DNA of 64,000 nucleotides from an uncultured Bacteroidaceae bacterium (GTDB lineage Bacteria > Bacteroidota > Bacteroidia > Bacteroidales > Bacteroidaceae): contig CAJOCU010000004.1 of assembly GCA_905233765.1 (NCBI GenBank), positions 1 through 64,000 on the forward strand, read 5' to 3'. Below are positions 27,877-36,157 of this stretch, in pieces (the stretch's first letter is position 1; every line of letters starts with the position of its first letter). The notes beneath the pieces were generated by a model, which saw only the letters and a list, made by a program, of their open reading frames with translations, was not told the origin of the DNA and did no database searches. A program made the translations under genes and the position numbers.

Positions 27877-29346
27877 TTATTGTGCTGGCAGGAGTGTATG
27901 GATGCCTTGCTCGCGGTGCGTCAGGTCGATGGCGATACCGTATTTCTTGTGCAGGTGTTCGGCCAGGTGTTGTGCGCAATAGACGGAGCGGTGCTGACCG
28001 CCTGTGCAGCCGAAGGAGAACATCAGGTCGGTGAAGCCGCGCTGCAGGTAGCGCTCCACATGAGCGTCCGCCAGACGATAGACGCTGTCGAGGAAGGTGA
28101 GAATCTCGCCGTCGTCCTCCAGGAACTTGATGACGGGCTTGTCCAACCCCGTGAGCTGCTTATAAGGCTCATAGCGACCAGGGTTGTGTGTCGAACGGCA
28201 GTCGAAGACATAGCCGCCGCCATTGCCCGAGGTATCCTCTGGGATGCCGCGCTTGTAAGAAAAAGAGAATATACGAACACGTAGCGTTCTATTATCTGCT
28301 AAAAAGCGCTGTTTTTCAACGGATAACAGAACGTTCTCCAGCACCTTTCGCAGCTCCGGATAGGGGCAGGAGCCCTCTTCCTTCAGCAACTCACGCAGGT
28401 TCTCCAGAGCGGGCGGGATGCTGTCGAGGAAGTGCTGCTTACGCTCGAAATAGCCGCGGAAACCGTAGGCACCGAGGACTTGAAGGAGGCGGAAGAGGAC
28501 AAAAGAGTTGAGAGTTGAGAGTTGAAAGTTGAAAGTTGAACTTCCAAGTACCTCATCGAGGCTCTTGCGATAGACGTCGATGAGCTCCTCGCGCAGCTCC
28601 TGGGGATAGCGGGCAGATGCCTGCCAGAGGAAGCTGGCGAGGTCGTAGTAGATGGGGCCGCGTCGGCCACCCTGGAAATCAATAAAGAAGGGAGTTCCGT
28701 CGGCATCCAGCATCACATTGCGCGCCTGGAAGTCGCGGTATAGGAAAGTGGAGAGTGGAGAGTGGAGAGTGGAGAGAAGGTCCTTCGCCAGCTGGCGGAA
28801 GTCCTGCTCCAGCCGCAACTCGTGGAAATCAACGCCGGTAGCCTTCAGGAAGCAGTATTTGAAGTAGTTGAGGTCGAACATCACATTCGTCTCATCCATG
28901 GCCTCCTGAGGGTAGCAGACAGAGAAGTCCAGCCCTTGTGCGCCCAGGATCTGCAGACGCGGCAGCTCCGCGATCGTACGACGTAGCAACGCACGCTCCT
29001 CCTCGCCATACACGCCGCCAGCCTCGCGGGCAGGGCGCAGGGCATCGAAGAGGGAGCGCGTGCCGAGGTCCTCCTGCAGATAGCACATTTCATCCTCGGC
29101 CACAGCCAGCACACGCGGCACCGAGAGTCCTTTCTCGAGGAAATGGCGCGCCAGTGTGATGAAGGCGTGATTCTCTTCGTAGGACGTGCCTCGAACACCA
29201 ATCACACTAGTGCCGTCGGGCGCGAAAAGGCGGACATACTGACGGTTGGAACCGGAGCCGCTGATGGCTTCCACGCGTTGGGGAGCCACGTCGGCATAGT
29301 CGATATAGAGACGGAGCAGGTCGGGGTGCAAGTCTTTAGTTTCCAT
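27877..29346 (-). CDS. Fusion of AmgK-like sugar kinase and RapZ C-terminal domain
   Basis: The 489-residue protein joins two domains. Residues ~15-330 are an aminoglycoside-phosphotransferase-fold kinase of the AmgK (N-acetylmuramate/N-acetylglucosamine kinase) type. Its catalytic loop is FLYRDFQARNVMLDADG and its Mg-binding motif is FIDFQGGRRGPIYYD. Residues ~356-489 match the C-terminal domain of RapZ (GNGGGYVFDCRSTHNPGRY, FGCTGGQHRSVYCAQHLAEH). In E. coli that domain binds glucosamine 6-phosphate and small RNAs controlling GlmS; there the Walker-type N-terminal domain is different. Two in-frame inserts (about 191-203 LLSTLHSPLSTF and 267-281 STFNFQLSTLNSF) are encoded by short tandem repeats. 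It overlaps the upstream permease gene by 11 bases. A link of amino-sugar recycling to sensing is an inference. Confidence 0.88.
   Translation of the reverse strand: METKDLHPDLLRLYIDYADVAPQRVEAISGSGSNRQYVRLFAPDGTSVIGVRGTSYEENHAFITLARHFLEKGLSVPRVLAVAEDEMCYLQEDLGTRSLFDALRPAREAGGVYGEEERALLRRTIAELPRLQILGAQGLDFSVCYPQEAMDETNVMFDLNYFKYCFLKATGVDFHELRLEQDFRQLAKDLLSTLHSPLSTFLYRDFQARNVMLDADGTPFFIDFQGGRRGPIYYDLASFLWQASARYPQELREELIDVYRKSLDEVLGSSTFNFQLSTLNSFVLFRLLQVLGAYGFRGYFERKQHFLDSIPPALENLRELLKEEGSCPYPELRKVLENVLLSVEKQRFLADNRTLRVRIFSFSYKRGIPEDTSGNGGGYVFDCRSTHNPGRYEPYKQLTGLDKPVIKFLEDDGEILTFLDSVYRLADAHVERYLQRGFTDLMFSFGCTGGQHRSVYCAQHLAEHLHKKYGIAIDLTHREQGIHTLLPAQ
28504..28542. repeat. In-frame AGTTGAGAG/AAGTTGAAAG repeat inside the kinase-RapZ gene
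   Basis: Five 8-bp units (AGAGTTGA, then AAAGTTGA variants) lie inside the reading frame between the kinase core and RapZ domain. On the minus strand they encode STFNFQLSTLNS. Confidence 0.8.
28746..28777. repeat. In-frame AGTGGAGAG repeat inside the kinase-RapZ gene
   Basis: Four 8-bp AGTGGAGA units lie just before the kinase catalytic loop and are translated as LLSTLHSPLST. This is a second, diverged copy of the repeat in the same gene. Confidence 0.75.
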
Positions 29347-30574
29347 TGAGGGTGCTGTATAAGCCTCGTTTGAACGTCTTGGGAGAACGTGGTGTGAGGC
29401 GGTTGATCTTGCGGCGGATAGCCACGATGTTGGAGAAGGAGACGATCACGAAGAGGGCAAAGCCGATGAGGACAGTCATCGCCACAGGCCCCTCAACGAG
29501 AGTGGGGAACATCTCCCACAGACGGTCGAGGTAGAGCCCCCTGATCCAGAACAGCAAGACGAAGGAGAGCAGCAGCACCAGGGCGTTGAGTCCCACGGTG
29601 AGCAGCTGGTAGGGACGCGACACACGCGCCGGCGAGTAGCCGATGAGGACCAGGTTCTGCAACTTGTCTGCGTTCTTCTGCACGAGCAGGAAGATACTAA
29701 GCATCAGGATATAGAACGAGAGCACGCTGATGAGCAGCCCCACGCCCATGACAATCGCAGATACGACCTTCAGGAAGTAGGTGGCACGTCCGGCCTCGAG
29801 GCTGTTGTCCTCCAGCTCATAGCCCCGTTCCTGGACGTAGCGCGCGATGGCGTCGTCGGCAGGATTCTTCACCTCCACAATCAGTCGTGTAGGCGCGGCT
29901 GCGGCTGTGGGCGCCAGCTCCTGGTTGCTCCGTCGCATGAACGACTCCGGCACGAGGACGGTGTTCAGGCGTGTGCTGAAGCCCACGACCTGCCCTTTCA
30001 TGTGGCGCTCCACCCCACCCTCGCCCCGCAACCGCAGGTCAAGTTGTATCATCGAGACAACGCCCTCGGAGAGTTTCGGCAGCGAACGTGTCTGCGCGAA
30101 ACCGAAGTTGTAGATGGCCAGATAGGAACGAGGCAGGATGATAGGGACTATCTCCGGCGCCACGGTGGGCCATTGCACGTCCACGAAAACATCGGGGACG
30201 CTCTCGAAGAACATATCCGTGCCGACGCCCATCCCTCCCATCGACAGGGAACCATAGACCTGGTACTGCGATGCGGTGAACGCGCCAACACGCTGCGTGA
30301 AGCCCTGGCCTTCAAGGTCGCGGATATCGGCCTCCGTGAAGGTCTGTGCCTCGCCGCCCAGCGTGGAGGCCGCAGAGATATGCTTGGAGAGAATGATATA
30401 GGTGTTCTTCATCACCCCGTCCTCGCCGGAGAAGGCCGGAACGACATCCTCGTAGAACTGCAAGGACAACAGCACGATCAACATCCCAAGCAGGTTGGCA
30501 AAGAAGAAACCTGCGAGCTGACCTATGCTGACGTGCTGGCGAAGAAGGCGCCACACCAGAAGAGAAGAAGACAT
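29336..30574 (-). CDS. ABC transporter permease, FtsX/MacB-like
   Basis: The 412-residue protein has one N-terminal transmembrane helix (LAGFFFANLLGMLIVLLSLQ), a ~230-residue periplasmic domain, and three C-terminal helices (AIVMGVGLLISVLSFYILML, LNALVLLLSFVLLFWIRGLY, AMTVLIGFALFVIVSFSNIV). This is the FtsX/MacB topology of mechanotransmission-type ABC permeases, which drive periplasmic work rather than classical import. Its ATPase gene is immediately upstream (45-base gap filled by short repeats). It overlaps the kinase-RapZ start by 11 bases, implying coupled translation. Substrate or partner unknown. Confidence 0.85.
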   Translation of the reverse strand: MSSSLLVWRLLRQHVSIGQLAGFFFANLLGMLIVLLSLQFYEDVVPAFSGEDGVMKNTYIILSKHISAASTLGGEAQTFTEADIRDLEGQGFTQRVGAFTASQYQVYGSLSMGGMGVGTDMFFESVPDVFVDVQWPTVAPEIVPIILPRSYLAIYNFGFAQTRSLPKLSEGVVSMIQLDLRLRGEGGVERHMKGQVVGFSTRLNTVLVPESFMRRSNQELAPTAAAAPTRLIVEVKNPADDAIARYVQERGYELEDNSLEAGRATYFLKVVSAIVMGVGLLISVLSFYILMLSIFLLVQKNADKLQNLVLIGYSPARVSRPYQLLTVGLNALVLLLSFVLLFWIRGLYLDRLWEMFPTLVEGPVAMTVLIGFALFVIVSFSNIVAIRRKINRLTPRSPKTFKRGLYSTLNGN

Positions 30575-30579
30575 GGATC

Positions 30580-30615
30580 GATTTACTATTTAACGATTTA
30601 CTATTTACAATGTAT
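30580..30615. repeat. TTTACTATTTAACGA-type repeat between ABC genes
   Basis: ATTTACTATTTAACG followed by ATTTACTATTTACAATG occupies the short gap between the ATPase and permease genes. It is another member of the interspersed junction repeats. Confidence 0.5.
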
Positions 30616-30619
30616 GGGC

Positions 30620-31264
30620 TTAGAGCTTGAACGTGCTGTCGTAGGGCAGATGCATGTGGTGACCGATGCTGGTGATGATAGCGCCAGCGCCCTGCCGCCG
30701 CACCTCCTCCATCATCAGTTCCCCCAGCACCTGACTGTTCTCATCGTCCAGATGGCTGACGGGCTCGTCGGCCAGCAGGAAATCGAAGGGCTGACAGAGG
30801 GCGCGGATGAGCGCCACGCGCTGCTGCTGTCCGATGCTCATGTGGGCCAGTTTCACGTTGCATTTGTCGCCGATACCCAGCCTGTCGAACCAACCCCGCA
30901 GTTCAGCATCATTCTTGTGGTGCGTCAGCTGATTCTTGATCTGCACGTTCTCCCAGGCCGTCAGCTCGGGGAAGAGGCGCAGCTCCTGGAACATCGTGCT
31001 GAGCGAGCGCTGCCGTGCAACGGTCCAGTCATAAGTGCACATCTCGCGGATATCGCGTCCGTCGAAACTGATGGTGCCGTCGTAGTCCTGGCGATAGCCG
31101 ATCAGGTAGCTGCACAACGACGACTTGCCCGTGCCGGAAGCGGCCTCTACCAGGTAGAGATGTCCGCGCTCGAGCGTGACATCCTGATGCCAGATATCCG
31201 ACTGGATGTCTGAGCGGTTGCGGAAGACGCGCGGAAGCGTGTTATTGAGAGCTATTGTATTCAT
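30620..31264 (-). CDS. ABC transporter ATP-binding protein
   Basis: The 214-residue cytosolic ATPase has Walker A EAASGTGKSS, Q-loop FQELRLFPE, signature MSIGQQQR (in place of LSGGQ), Walker B FDFLLADEP, D-loop VSHLDDE and H-loop IITSIGHH. It resembles LolD/MacB/FtsE-type ATPases and should energise the permease encoded next. Its ATG overlaps the stop of the DUF4836 gene in ATGA. The two atypical motifs (EAASGTGK and MSIGQ) still keep the catalytic residues. Confidence 0.92.
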   Translation of the reverse strand: MNTIALNNTLPRVFRNRSDIQSDIWHQDVTLERGHLYLVEAASGTGKSSLCSYLIGYRQDYDGTISFDGRDIREMCTYDWTVARQRSLSTMFQELRLFPELTAWENVQIKNQLTHHKNDAELRGWFDRLGIGDKCNVKLAHMSIGQQQRVALIRALCQPFDFLLADEPVSHLDDENSQVLGELMMEEVRRQGAGAIITSIGHHMHLPYDSTFKL

Positions 31265-32730
31265 TTCAGCAGCAGTGATTTGGCGAGGTTCTTGCCTTCG
31301 GGCGCCAGGAGCGTCATCTCGAAGCTGCCCGGTTCCTTCATCTCTATATTCATACGCTGGAAGAGGCGGAGCTTGCCCAGAAGGTTATCCCCACCAAACA
31401 GCCGTCCGACGGCTGCCAACGGCCGCATATCCAGCGTCACAAAGAGGCGTGTGTCACAGATGTCATCGCGTTCCTCCTCCAGGAAGCGGTTCACCTCCAG
31501 CGCGCGTTCCACCGTTCCCAGGTCGTGCGTGGAAGCAGCGTACAAGACATCGTCGCTCGCTCCGAACCACGCCGTCATCCCGTTCGCGGTGAGGCAGAAG
31601 CCCTCTCCCTCCGCCGTGAGACCGTAGGCCGACTGCTTGGCGGCGCTCTGCAGCCAGTAGTCTCGCTGTTCGAGGAAGTCCATATTCTTCAATTCCGCCA
31701 TCAGTCGCACAGACGGCTGCTGACTCCATCCCAGCAGGAAAGCCAGGTCGGTCAGTTCAAGCGTCACGTCGCCATTGATGGCCATCAGCATCTGATCTGC
31801 ATCCACCATCATGTTCAGTCCCAGCAGCGCCGTGCGCACATCCGGATGCTGTCGCAGCAGTTCCACGAGCTTGGTGCCTTCCATATTGCACGCCATCCAC
31901 AGCAGTCCGCTGGAATGAGCGCGTTCGATGAGCGAGCCCTCGATGGGTCGCAGCAGGTCGTCCAGGCGCTGCAGCCGTTCCTTCACATCGGGGCGTTCCG
32001 TGATGAGGTCTGCGTCGATATCGACCCTATTCTCATCGGCGTCGATGCCCAGCAGCAGTTGCACATCGTTCAGCTGCTCCACATTCAGCGCCTTGCACAG
32101 CTCGTCGCGCCAGTCGGCAGGGATCAGCTGTGCGTCGGCGATGACCGTCAGCGGTTCGTCCTGTTCCGTCAGCTTGCTGAAGACGGGCAACTGCATCCCG
32201 CTGTCATCGTAGTCTTGTTCCATGAGGCGGACCATCTGCGACCGCAGCTGATCCTGTGCGCTCCCCACGGCAGGGCCCATCAGCATCACCTTGGAGTTGT
32301 CGATGCAGAGCAGCCACTGCTGCGCCACCGTCGCCCAAGCGTAGCCGCGCTGATGTGTGAGTTCCGATACACTTCCGCGTTCATGCAAACGTGTGAGCAG
32401 CGTCTCCAGGTTATCCTTATCGCTCACGACAGACACCGCGCCGAAGTTACCCTCCTGCGTGGCGAAGCCATAGATCGGCTGCCGCAGGTCCAGTCCCAGC
32501 TCACGCAGATCGACCTCCATCTGGAGCAGTCGATTCACAAACTGCTGCTGTTCCTGCAGACTGAGGTCTGCCTCCGTCGCGAGTTTCCTCAGGTCGAACA
32601 TCGCAATGGCTCGCGCATCTTTGGGGATGGTGTTGCCGTGGGTGTTCCTATGTCCCCAGATGGAGGCCATCACCGCTGCCGCGATGCCTATGACCACCAC
32701 TGAGAGTAGGATGAGATATTTCTTTTTCAT
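31261..32730 (-). CDS. DUF4836-like membrane-anchored protein
   Basis: The 489-residue protein begins with a single hydrophobic anchor (KYLILLSVVVIGIAAAVMA) and then IPKDARAIAMFDLRKLATEA, which is characteristic of the Bacteroidota DUF4836 family of unknown function. The remainder consists of repeated alpha/beta segments (TRLFVTLDMRPLAAVGRL near the end). It lies 14 bases after rsmE and overlaps the ABC ATPase by ATGA. The tight coupling suggests that it works with the ABC system, perhaps in the periplasm; that is an inference. Confidence 0.8.
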   Translation of the reverse strand: MKKKYLILLSVVVIGIAAAVMASIWGHRNTHGNTIPKDARAIAMFDLRKLATEADLSLQEQQQFVNRLLQMEVDLRELGLDLRQPIYGFATQEGNFGAVSVVSDKDNLETLLTRLHERGSVSELTHQRGYAWATVAQQWLLCIDNSKVMLMGPAVGSAQDQLRSQMVRLMEQDYDDSGMQLPVFSKLTEQDEPLTVIADAQLIPADWRDELCKALNVEQLNDVQLLLGIDADENRVDIDADLITERPDVKERLQRLDDLLRPIEGSLIERAHSSGLLWMACNMEGTKLVELLRQHPDVRTALLGLNMMVDADQMLMAINGDVTLELTDLAFLLGWSQQPSVRLMAELKNMDFLEQRDYWLQSAAKQSAYGLTAEGEGFCLTANGMTAWFGASDDVLYAASTHDLGTVERALEVNRFLEEERDDICDTRLFVTLDMRPLAAVGRLFGGDNLLGKLRLFQRMNIEMKEPGSFEMTLLAPEGKNLAKSLLLK

Positions 32731-32744
32731 AGATGATGATGTTT

Positions 32745-33464
32745 CTATCGGTTGGCCAGACGCATCATGTGAACGGCCACGAGTGCTGCCGTCTCAGTGC
32801 GCAGGCGACTGGTTCCCAGCGAGATGGAGCGGAAGCCTACAGCCTCCGCCTCCCTCACCTCCTCGATGGAGAAATCCCCTTCGGGGCCGATGAGGACAAG
32901 GGCGGGCATCTGCGGTTGAAGGATATCTAACAGAAAAGGAGCAGGCCCGCCCCCCGCGTCTGTGTGACAATGTGCAATAAATCGTTGTTCCGGCAGATCC
33001 TTGCGCTGGATGAAGCGCTTGAATGGTGTCATCTCGTCGAGCACAGGTTTCCATGCTTTGCGGCTCTGCTTCATTGCTGAGACGAGAATCTTGTCCAGGC
33101 GGTCCGTCTTCACCACGCGACGCTCCGAGAAGCGGCAGTCGAGCAGCGACAGCCGGTCCATCCCCACTTCGGTGGCTTTCTCCGCCAGCCATTCCATGCG
33201 GTCCATATTCTTTGTGGGCGCCACGGCCAGGTGGATCGTACCCGTCCATTCGGGCTGTTGCGGCTCGCGCGATTCGATGCGGTAGCGGCAATGATGACCT
33301 CCGGCCTCGGTGATGACAGCGCGGTAGAAGGTGCCGCAGCCGTCCATCAGCCATATCTCGTCGCCCATCTGCAGACGCAGCACACGCAGCGCGTGGCCAG
33401 CCTCCTCAGCAGGCAGCTCGCCCGACTCCGGTGTCGGATGGTAGAAGAAGCGCTGTTCCTTCAT
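32745..33464 (-). CDS. rsmE: 16S rRNA m3U1498 methyltransferase
   Basis: The 239-residue protein is an RsmE-type SPOUT methyltransferase. It has an N-terminal PUA-like part (FFYHPTPESGELPAEEAGHA, HALRVLRLQMGDEIWL) and the C-terminal knot motifs LIGPEGDFSIEEV and ISLGTSRLRTETAAL that bind S-adenosylmethionine. It methylates U1498 of 16S rRNA. Its ATG overlaps the stop of the upstream bifunctional-nuclease-like gene. Confidence 0.96.
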   Translation of the reverse strand: MKEQRFFYHPTPESGELPAEEAGHALRVLRLQMGDEIWLMDGCGTFYRAVITEAGGHHCRYRIESREPQQPEWTGTIHLAVAPTKNMDRMEWLAEKATEVGMDRLSLLDCRFSERRVVKTDRLDKILVSAMKQSRKAWKPVLDEMTPFKRFIQRKDLPEQRFIAHCHTDAGGGPAPFLLDILQPQMPALVLIGPEGDFSIEEVREAEAVGFRSISLGTSRLRTETAALVAVHMMRLANR

Positions 33465-34057
33465 GATGCTGCGGCGTCCCCCTCGTTGGTTTCCTGCGTC
33501 TCCTGCTGCGGCGTGCGCTTGGCCAGCTCATCGCGCAGGTGCGATGCAACCTCGTAGTTCTCGCTCTCCACGGCGTGCTTCAGGGCATCCTCCAGCATCT
33601 GGCGCGTCAGCGTGTTGATATTGATGGCGAAGGTGTTCTCGCCGGTCTTCTTCATATATTGTGCCGCCATCAGCTCTTCCTCAATCATGATTGGGCAGAC
33701 GGCTGTTGTTGCCAGGATGAGTCCGTCGGTAGCCTGACAGAAATCGACGGCCTTCTCCTCGCCTTCGCGTTCGGCCACGATGCGGCAGAAGAACATCGCA
33801 TCCTTGATGGTCGTCAGCTCGACATACTTCAGATGGACGCCGAACTTCAGCATCAACAGGTGCGAGGCGTCAGCCACCGATGCCGCCACGGGCATCGGAA
33901 GGGGCACCTTCGAGCGCATCATCAGCGTCAGCGCGCGGCGTGTGGACATCATTATAGGCAATATCCTGTCCCCGCCCTTCTCCTTCAGCAGGAGCATCGA
34001 GCGGTCGCTATCTGTGGCCGTCCCCGCCACAGCATGTATTTCCAGTTCTATCTGCAA
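33461..34057 (-). CDS. Bifunctional nuclease-family (DUF151) protein with UVR motif
   Basis: The 198-residue protein has a DUF151/BFN domain (about 1-140; LEIHAVAGT, LLLKEKGGDRILPIMMSTRR, FGVHLKYVELTTIKDAMFF). A short UVR-like helical motif follows (about 155-182; LEDALKHAVESENYEVASHL), then an acidic tail. BFN proteins in plants were reported to have DNase/RNase activity; the bacterial role is unclear. It is cotranscribed with rsmE by an ATGA overlap. Confidence 0.88.
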   Translation of the reverse strand: MQIELEIHAVAGTATDSDRSMLLLKEKGGDRILPIMMSTRRALTLMMRSKVPLPMPVAASVADASHLLMLKFGVHLKYVELTTIKDAMFFCRIVAEREGEEKAVDFCQATDGLILATTAVCPIMIEEELMAAQYMKKTGENTFAININTLTRQMLEDALKHAVESENYEVASHLRDELAKRTPQQETQETNEGDAAAS

Positions 34058-34062
34058 TGCTT

Positions 34063-34091
34063 GTTTAAAGTTTAAGGTTTAAGGTTTAAGT
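34063..34091. repeat. GTTTAAGG tandem repeat at nupG-BFN junction
   Basis: TTTAAAGTTTAAGG and two further GTTTAAGG units lie in the 21-base gap between the two genes and enter the last codons of the transporter gene (encoding KKLKP). Confidence 0.7.
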
Positions 34092-35350
34092 TTCTTGCCT
34101 TCTTTAAACAGGACCGCGAAGAGGATGGCGACGACGAGCGCGTAGGCTGCGAAGATATACCACGAAGTCTGCCAGCCTGCAATCACCTCCTCGCCCGTAG
34201 CACCTGCGAGCTGCGGGAAGAAGACATAGTGGTTCAGCACCTGCTGCGCCAGCTGTGTGCCGATGAAGGCACCCAGGCCGTTGGTCATCATCATGAACAG
34301 GCCCTGCGCGCTGGAGCGGATGCTCTCGTCCGTCTCCTGGTTCACGAACAGCGAACCCGAGATATTGAAGAAGTCGAAGGCCACGCCATAGACAATCATC
34401 GACAGGATGAAGAGCCACACGCCATCGCCCGGGTTACCCATTCCGAAGAAGCCGAAGCGCAGCACCCATGCCAGCAGCGCGATGAGCACCACCTTCTTGA
34501 TGCCGAAGCGCGAGAGGAAGAACGGAATCAGCAGGATGCACAACGTCTCGCTCATCTGCGACAGCGAGATAAGGATGTTGGCGTGCTGCACGCCGAAAGT
34601 GTCCGCATAGGCGGGAATCTCGCCAAATGCCGTGATGAAGGGATTCGCGAAGCCATTCGTGATCTGCAGGCACACGCCCAGCAGCATCGCGAAGATGAAG
34701 AACATCGCCATGCGAGGGTTCAGGAACAGCTTGAAGGCGTTCAGACCGAGGGCCTCGGCCAGCGACTTCTTCTCGCCTTTCTGCACCTTCATCCGCGGCA
34801 TCGTCAGAGAGTACGCCGCCATCACGATGCTCAGTGCGCCACTCACCATCCACTGTCCGGGTGTAGGCTGCAGGCCCGTCAGATCCACGGCCCACATCGT
34901 CAGGATGAATCCCACCGTTCCCCATACGCGGATGGGCGGGAACGCCTTCACAGAGTCGTAGCCGGCCCCTTCCAGAGCCGAGTAGCAGACGGAATAGCTC
35001 AGCGCTATCGTAGGCATAAAGAACGCCACCGACAGCGAGTAGAGCGTGAAGAGCGGAGCGAACTGCACAGCATCGCCAGCCTGGTAAGCGTAGGCCGAAG
35101 CGCCCATCATAAACAAGCCCGCCAGCGCGTGGCAGAGGCTCAGCACCCGCTGCCCCTCCATCCACCGGTCGGCCAGCATCCCCATGAGGGCCGGCATAAA
35201 GATCGACACCATTCCCTGCATGGCATAGAACCAGCCGATATTCGTGGCCAGTCCGGCGCCAGCCAGATATGTGCCCATAGAAGTCAGGTAAGCGCCCCAG
35301 ACGGCGAATTCCAGGAAGTTAAGTGCCGTAAGTCGTATTTTCAGATTCAT
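34079..35350 (-). CDS. Nucleoside permease, MFS NupG/NHS-like
   Basis: The 423-residue protein has twelve hydrophobic segments and the NHS-family start LKIRLTALNFLEFAVWGAYL, plus the conserved PPIRVWGTVGFIL. Members import nucleosides with protons across the inner membrane. The start is the ATG at 35350. A GTG at 35380 is in frame but lies at the edge of the -7 box (35380-35387), so it cannot be in the transcript. The last residues (KKLKP) are encoded by a GTTTAAGG repeat. It opens the nine-gene minus-strand run. Confidence 0.9.
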   Translation of the reverse strand: MNLKIRLTALNFLEFAVWGAYLTSMGTYLAGAGLATNIGWFYAMQGMVSIFMPALMGMLADRWMEGQRVLSLCHALAGLFMMGASAYAYQAGDAVQFAPLFTLYSLSVAFFMPTIALSYSVCYSALEGAGYDSVKAFPPIRVWGTVGFILTMWAVDLTGLQPTPGQWMVSGALSIVMAAYSLTMPRMKVQKGEKKSLAEALGLNAFKLFLNPRMAMFFIFAMLLGVCLQITNGFANPFITAFGEIPAYADTFGVQHANILISLSQMSETLCILLIPFFLSRFGIKKVVLIALLAWVLRFGFFGMGNPGDGVWLFILSMIVYGVAFDFFNISGSLFVNQETDESIRSSAQGLFMMMTNGLGAFIGTQLAQQVLNHYVFFPQLAGATGEEVIAGWQTSWYIFAAYALVVAILFAVLFKEGKKLKP

Positions 35351-35379
35351 TTTCTTAGGATGTGATATTGTTTTCGGCA

Positions 35380-35387
35380 CAAAAGTA
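35380..35387 (-). promoter_or_regulatory. -7 box for the nupG-like gene and downstream run
   Basis: Minus-strand TACTTTTG lies 30 bases before the ATG at 35350 and fixes that start. No clear -33 TTG is present; the upstream stretch is a run of AAAATTAAAAGAG repeats (35394-35430). Confidence 0.6.
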
Positions 35388-35720
35388 CAACTATTAATTA
35401 AAAGAGAAAAATTAAAAGAGAAAAATTAAACTTTTTTGGTGGCTCAAGACACACCGCACCCCGCAACTCCTTCGAGTGCGGGGCGCGCTATCCACTATTG
35501 TTGTTATAAATTTGAGTTTGTTAGTATATATAATATAAGGTACGCGCGTCACGCGCGAGGGGCATAATGGCTCACAAAGGGCCACAAAACCCAAAAATCG
35601 GTGCAACAGTACAAAATAAATGAAAAGTGAGGAAGAGAAATGGTAAAAAAATGAAAGAATTATGGAAAAAAGAGCTGCAAACGACGCACACCGCCGTAAA
35701 ACCTCCGCGTCATTGCGCCC

Positions 35721-35743
35721 TCTGCGGCGAAATGAATACACAC
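35721..35743 (+). repeat. 23-bp repeat, copy 1
   Basis: The sequence TCTGCGGCGAAATGAATA and five further bases is identical to 39873-39895 in the same orientation. The two copies flank the secreted-protein locus, 4.15 kb apart. Confidence 0.85.
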
Positions 35744-35839
35744 CCTTTGTGCTCATAATCCTTTTATTTTGTCTGCGAAGTTAGAGAGTTCTTTTGAGAA
35801 CGACCAAAAGATTCGCTGTTTTTGACTGCCCCTAAAAAA

Positions 35840-35867
35840 ATGTCCCGCGCTTCACAGCGCAGGACAT
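35840..35867 (-). terminator. Terminator of the small-peptide gene
   Basis: ATGTCC and GCGCT pair with AGCGC and GGACAT across a TCAC loop. On the minus strand the stem is followed by seven T residues, the pattern of an intrinsic terminator for transcripts arriving from 35970. Confidence 0.85.
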
Positions 35868-35969
35868 CGGCATTAACAATAAATTAATAACTAACAATCC
35901 AGGGGAAGCCCCCTAGGTTGCGGGGTCAAGTCCCCCCCCGCCACCGTCGGCGGTGGGAGACCTATGCGT

Positions 35970-36125
35970 TTATTCTTCGTCGCCCCAAATGTCCCAATCA
36001 TTGGACTCTTTGGTGAGGACATCATTCGTAGTAGCGTTGCCCTCAACGATAGAAAGGGCTAACATGTTTTCGAGCTGTATGCGATGAAGGGTCAGCTCCG
36101 GTTTCATATATACTTTCTTATTCAT
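35970..36125 (-). CDS. 51-residue MxKPE-type small peptide
   Basis: This 51-codon frame runs from ATG 36125 to TAA at 35970. The product starts MNKKVYMKPELTLHRIQLEN and ends in an acidic, Trp-containing tail (NDWDIWGDEE). Short proteins beginning MKK.YxKPE, with a hydrophobic ML segment in the middle, are common in Bacteroidota, often next to genes for secreted proteins; their function is unknown to me. It lies downstream of the 1,087-residue secreted protein on the same strand and upstream of a good terminator. The 18-bp hairpin between them could allow differential expression. Confidence 0.7.
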   Translation of the reverse strand: MNKKVYMKPELTLHRIQLENMLALSIVEGNATTNDVLTKESNDWDIWGDEE

Positions 36126-36157
36126 TGTCGTAATATTATTAATGTATTATCTATCTT

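Larger units (their letters stand above)
35388..35969. other. Non-coding AT-rich interval
   Basis: I see no credible gene here. Starting from the left it holds AATTAAAAGAGAAA repeats, an alternating CGCGCGTCACGCGCG stretch near 35542-35557, one copy of a 23-bp repeat shared with 39873-39895, the terminator of the small peptide gene, and GC-rich hairpins (GGGGAAGCCCC near 35903; CCACCGTCGGCGGTGG at 35941-35956). Confidence 0.7.

Noticed and set aside
35351-35380. GTG start at 35380 for the nupG-like gene
   Set aside because: The codon lies at the edge of the -7 box, so it would not be transcribed; ATG 35350 is used.
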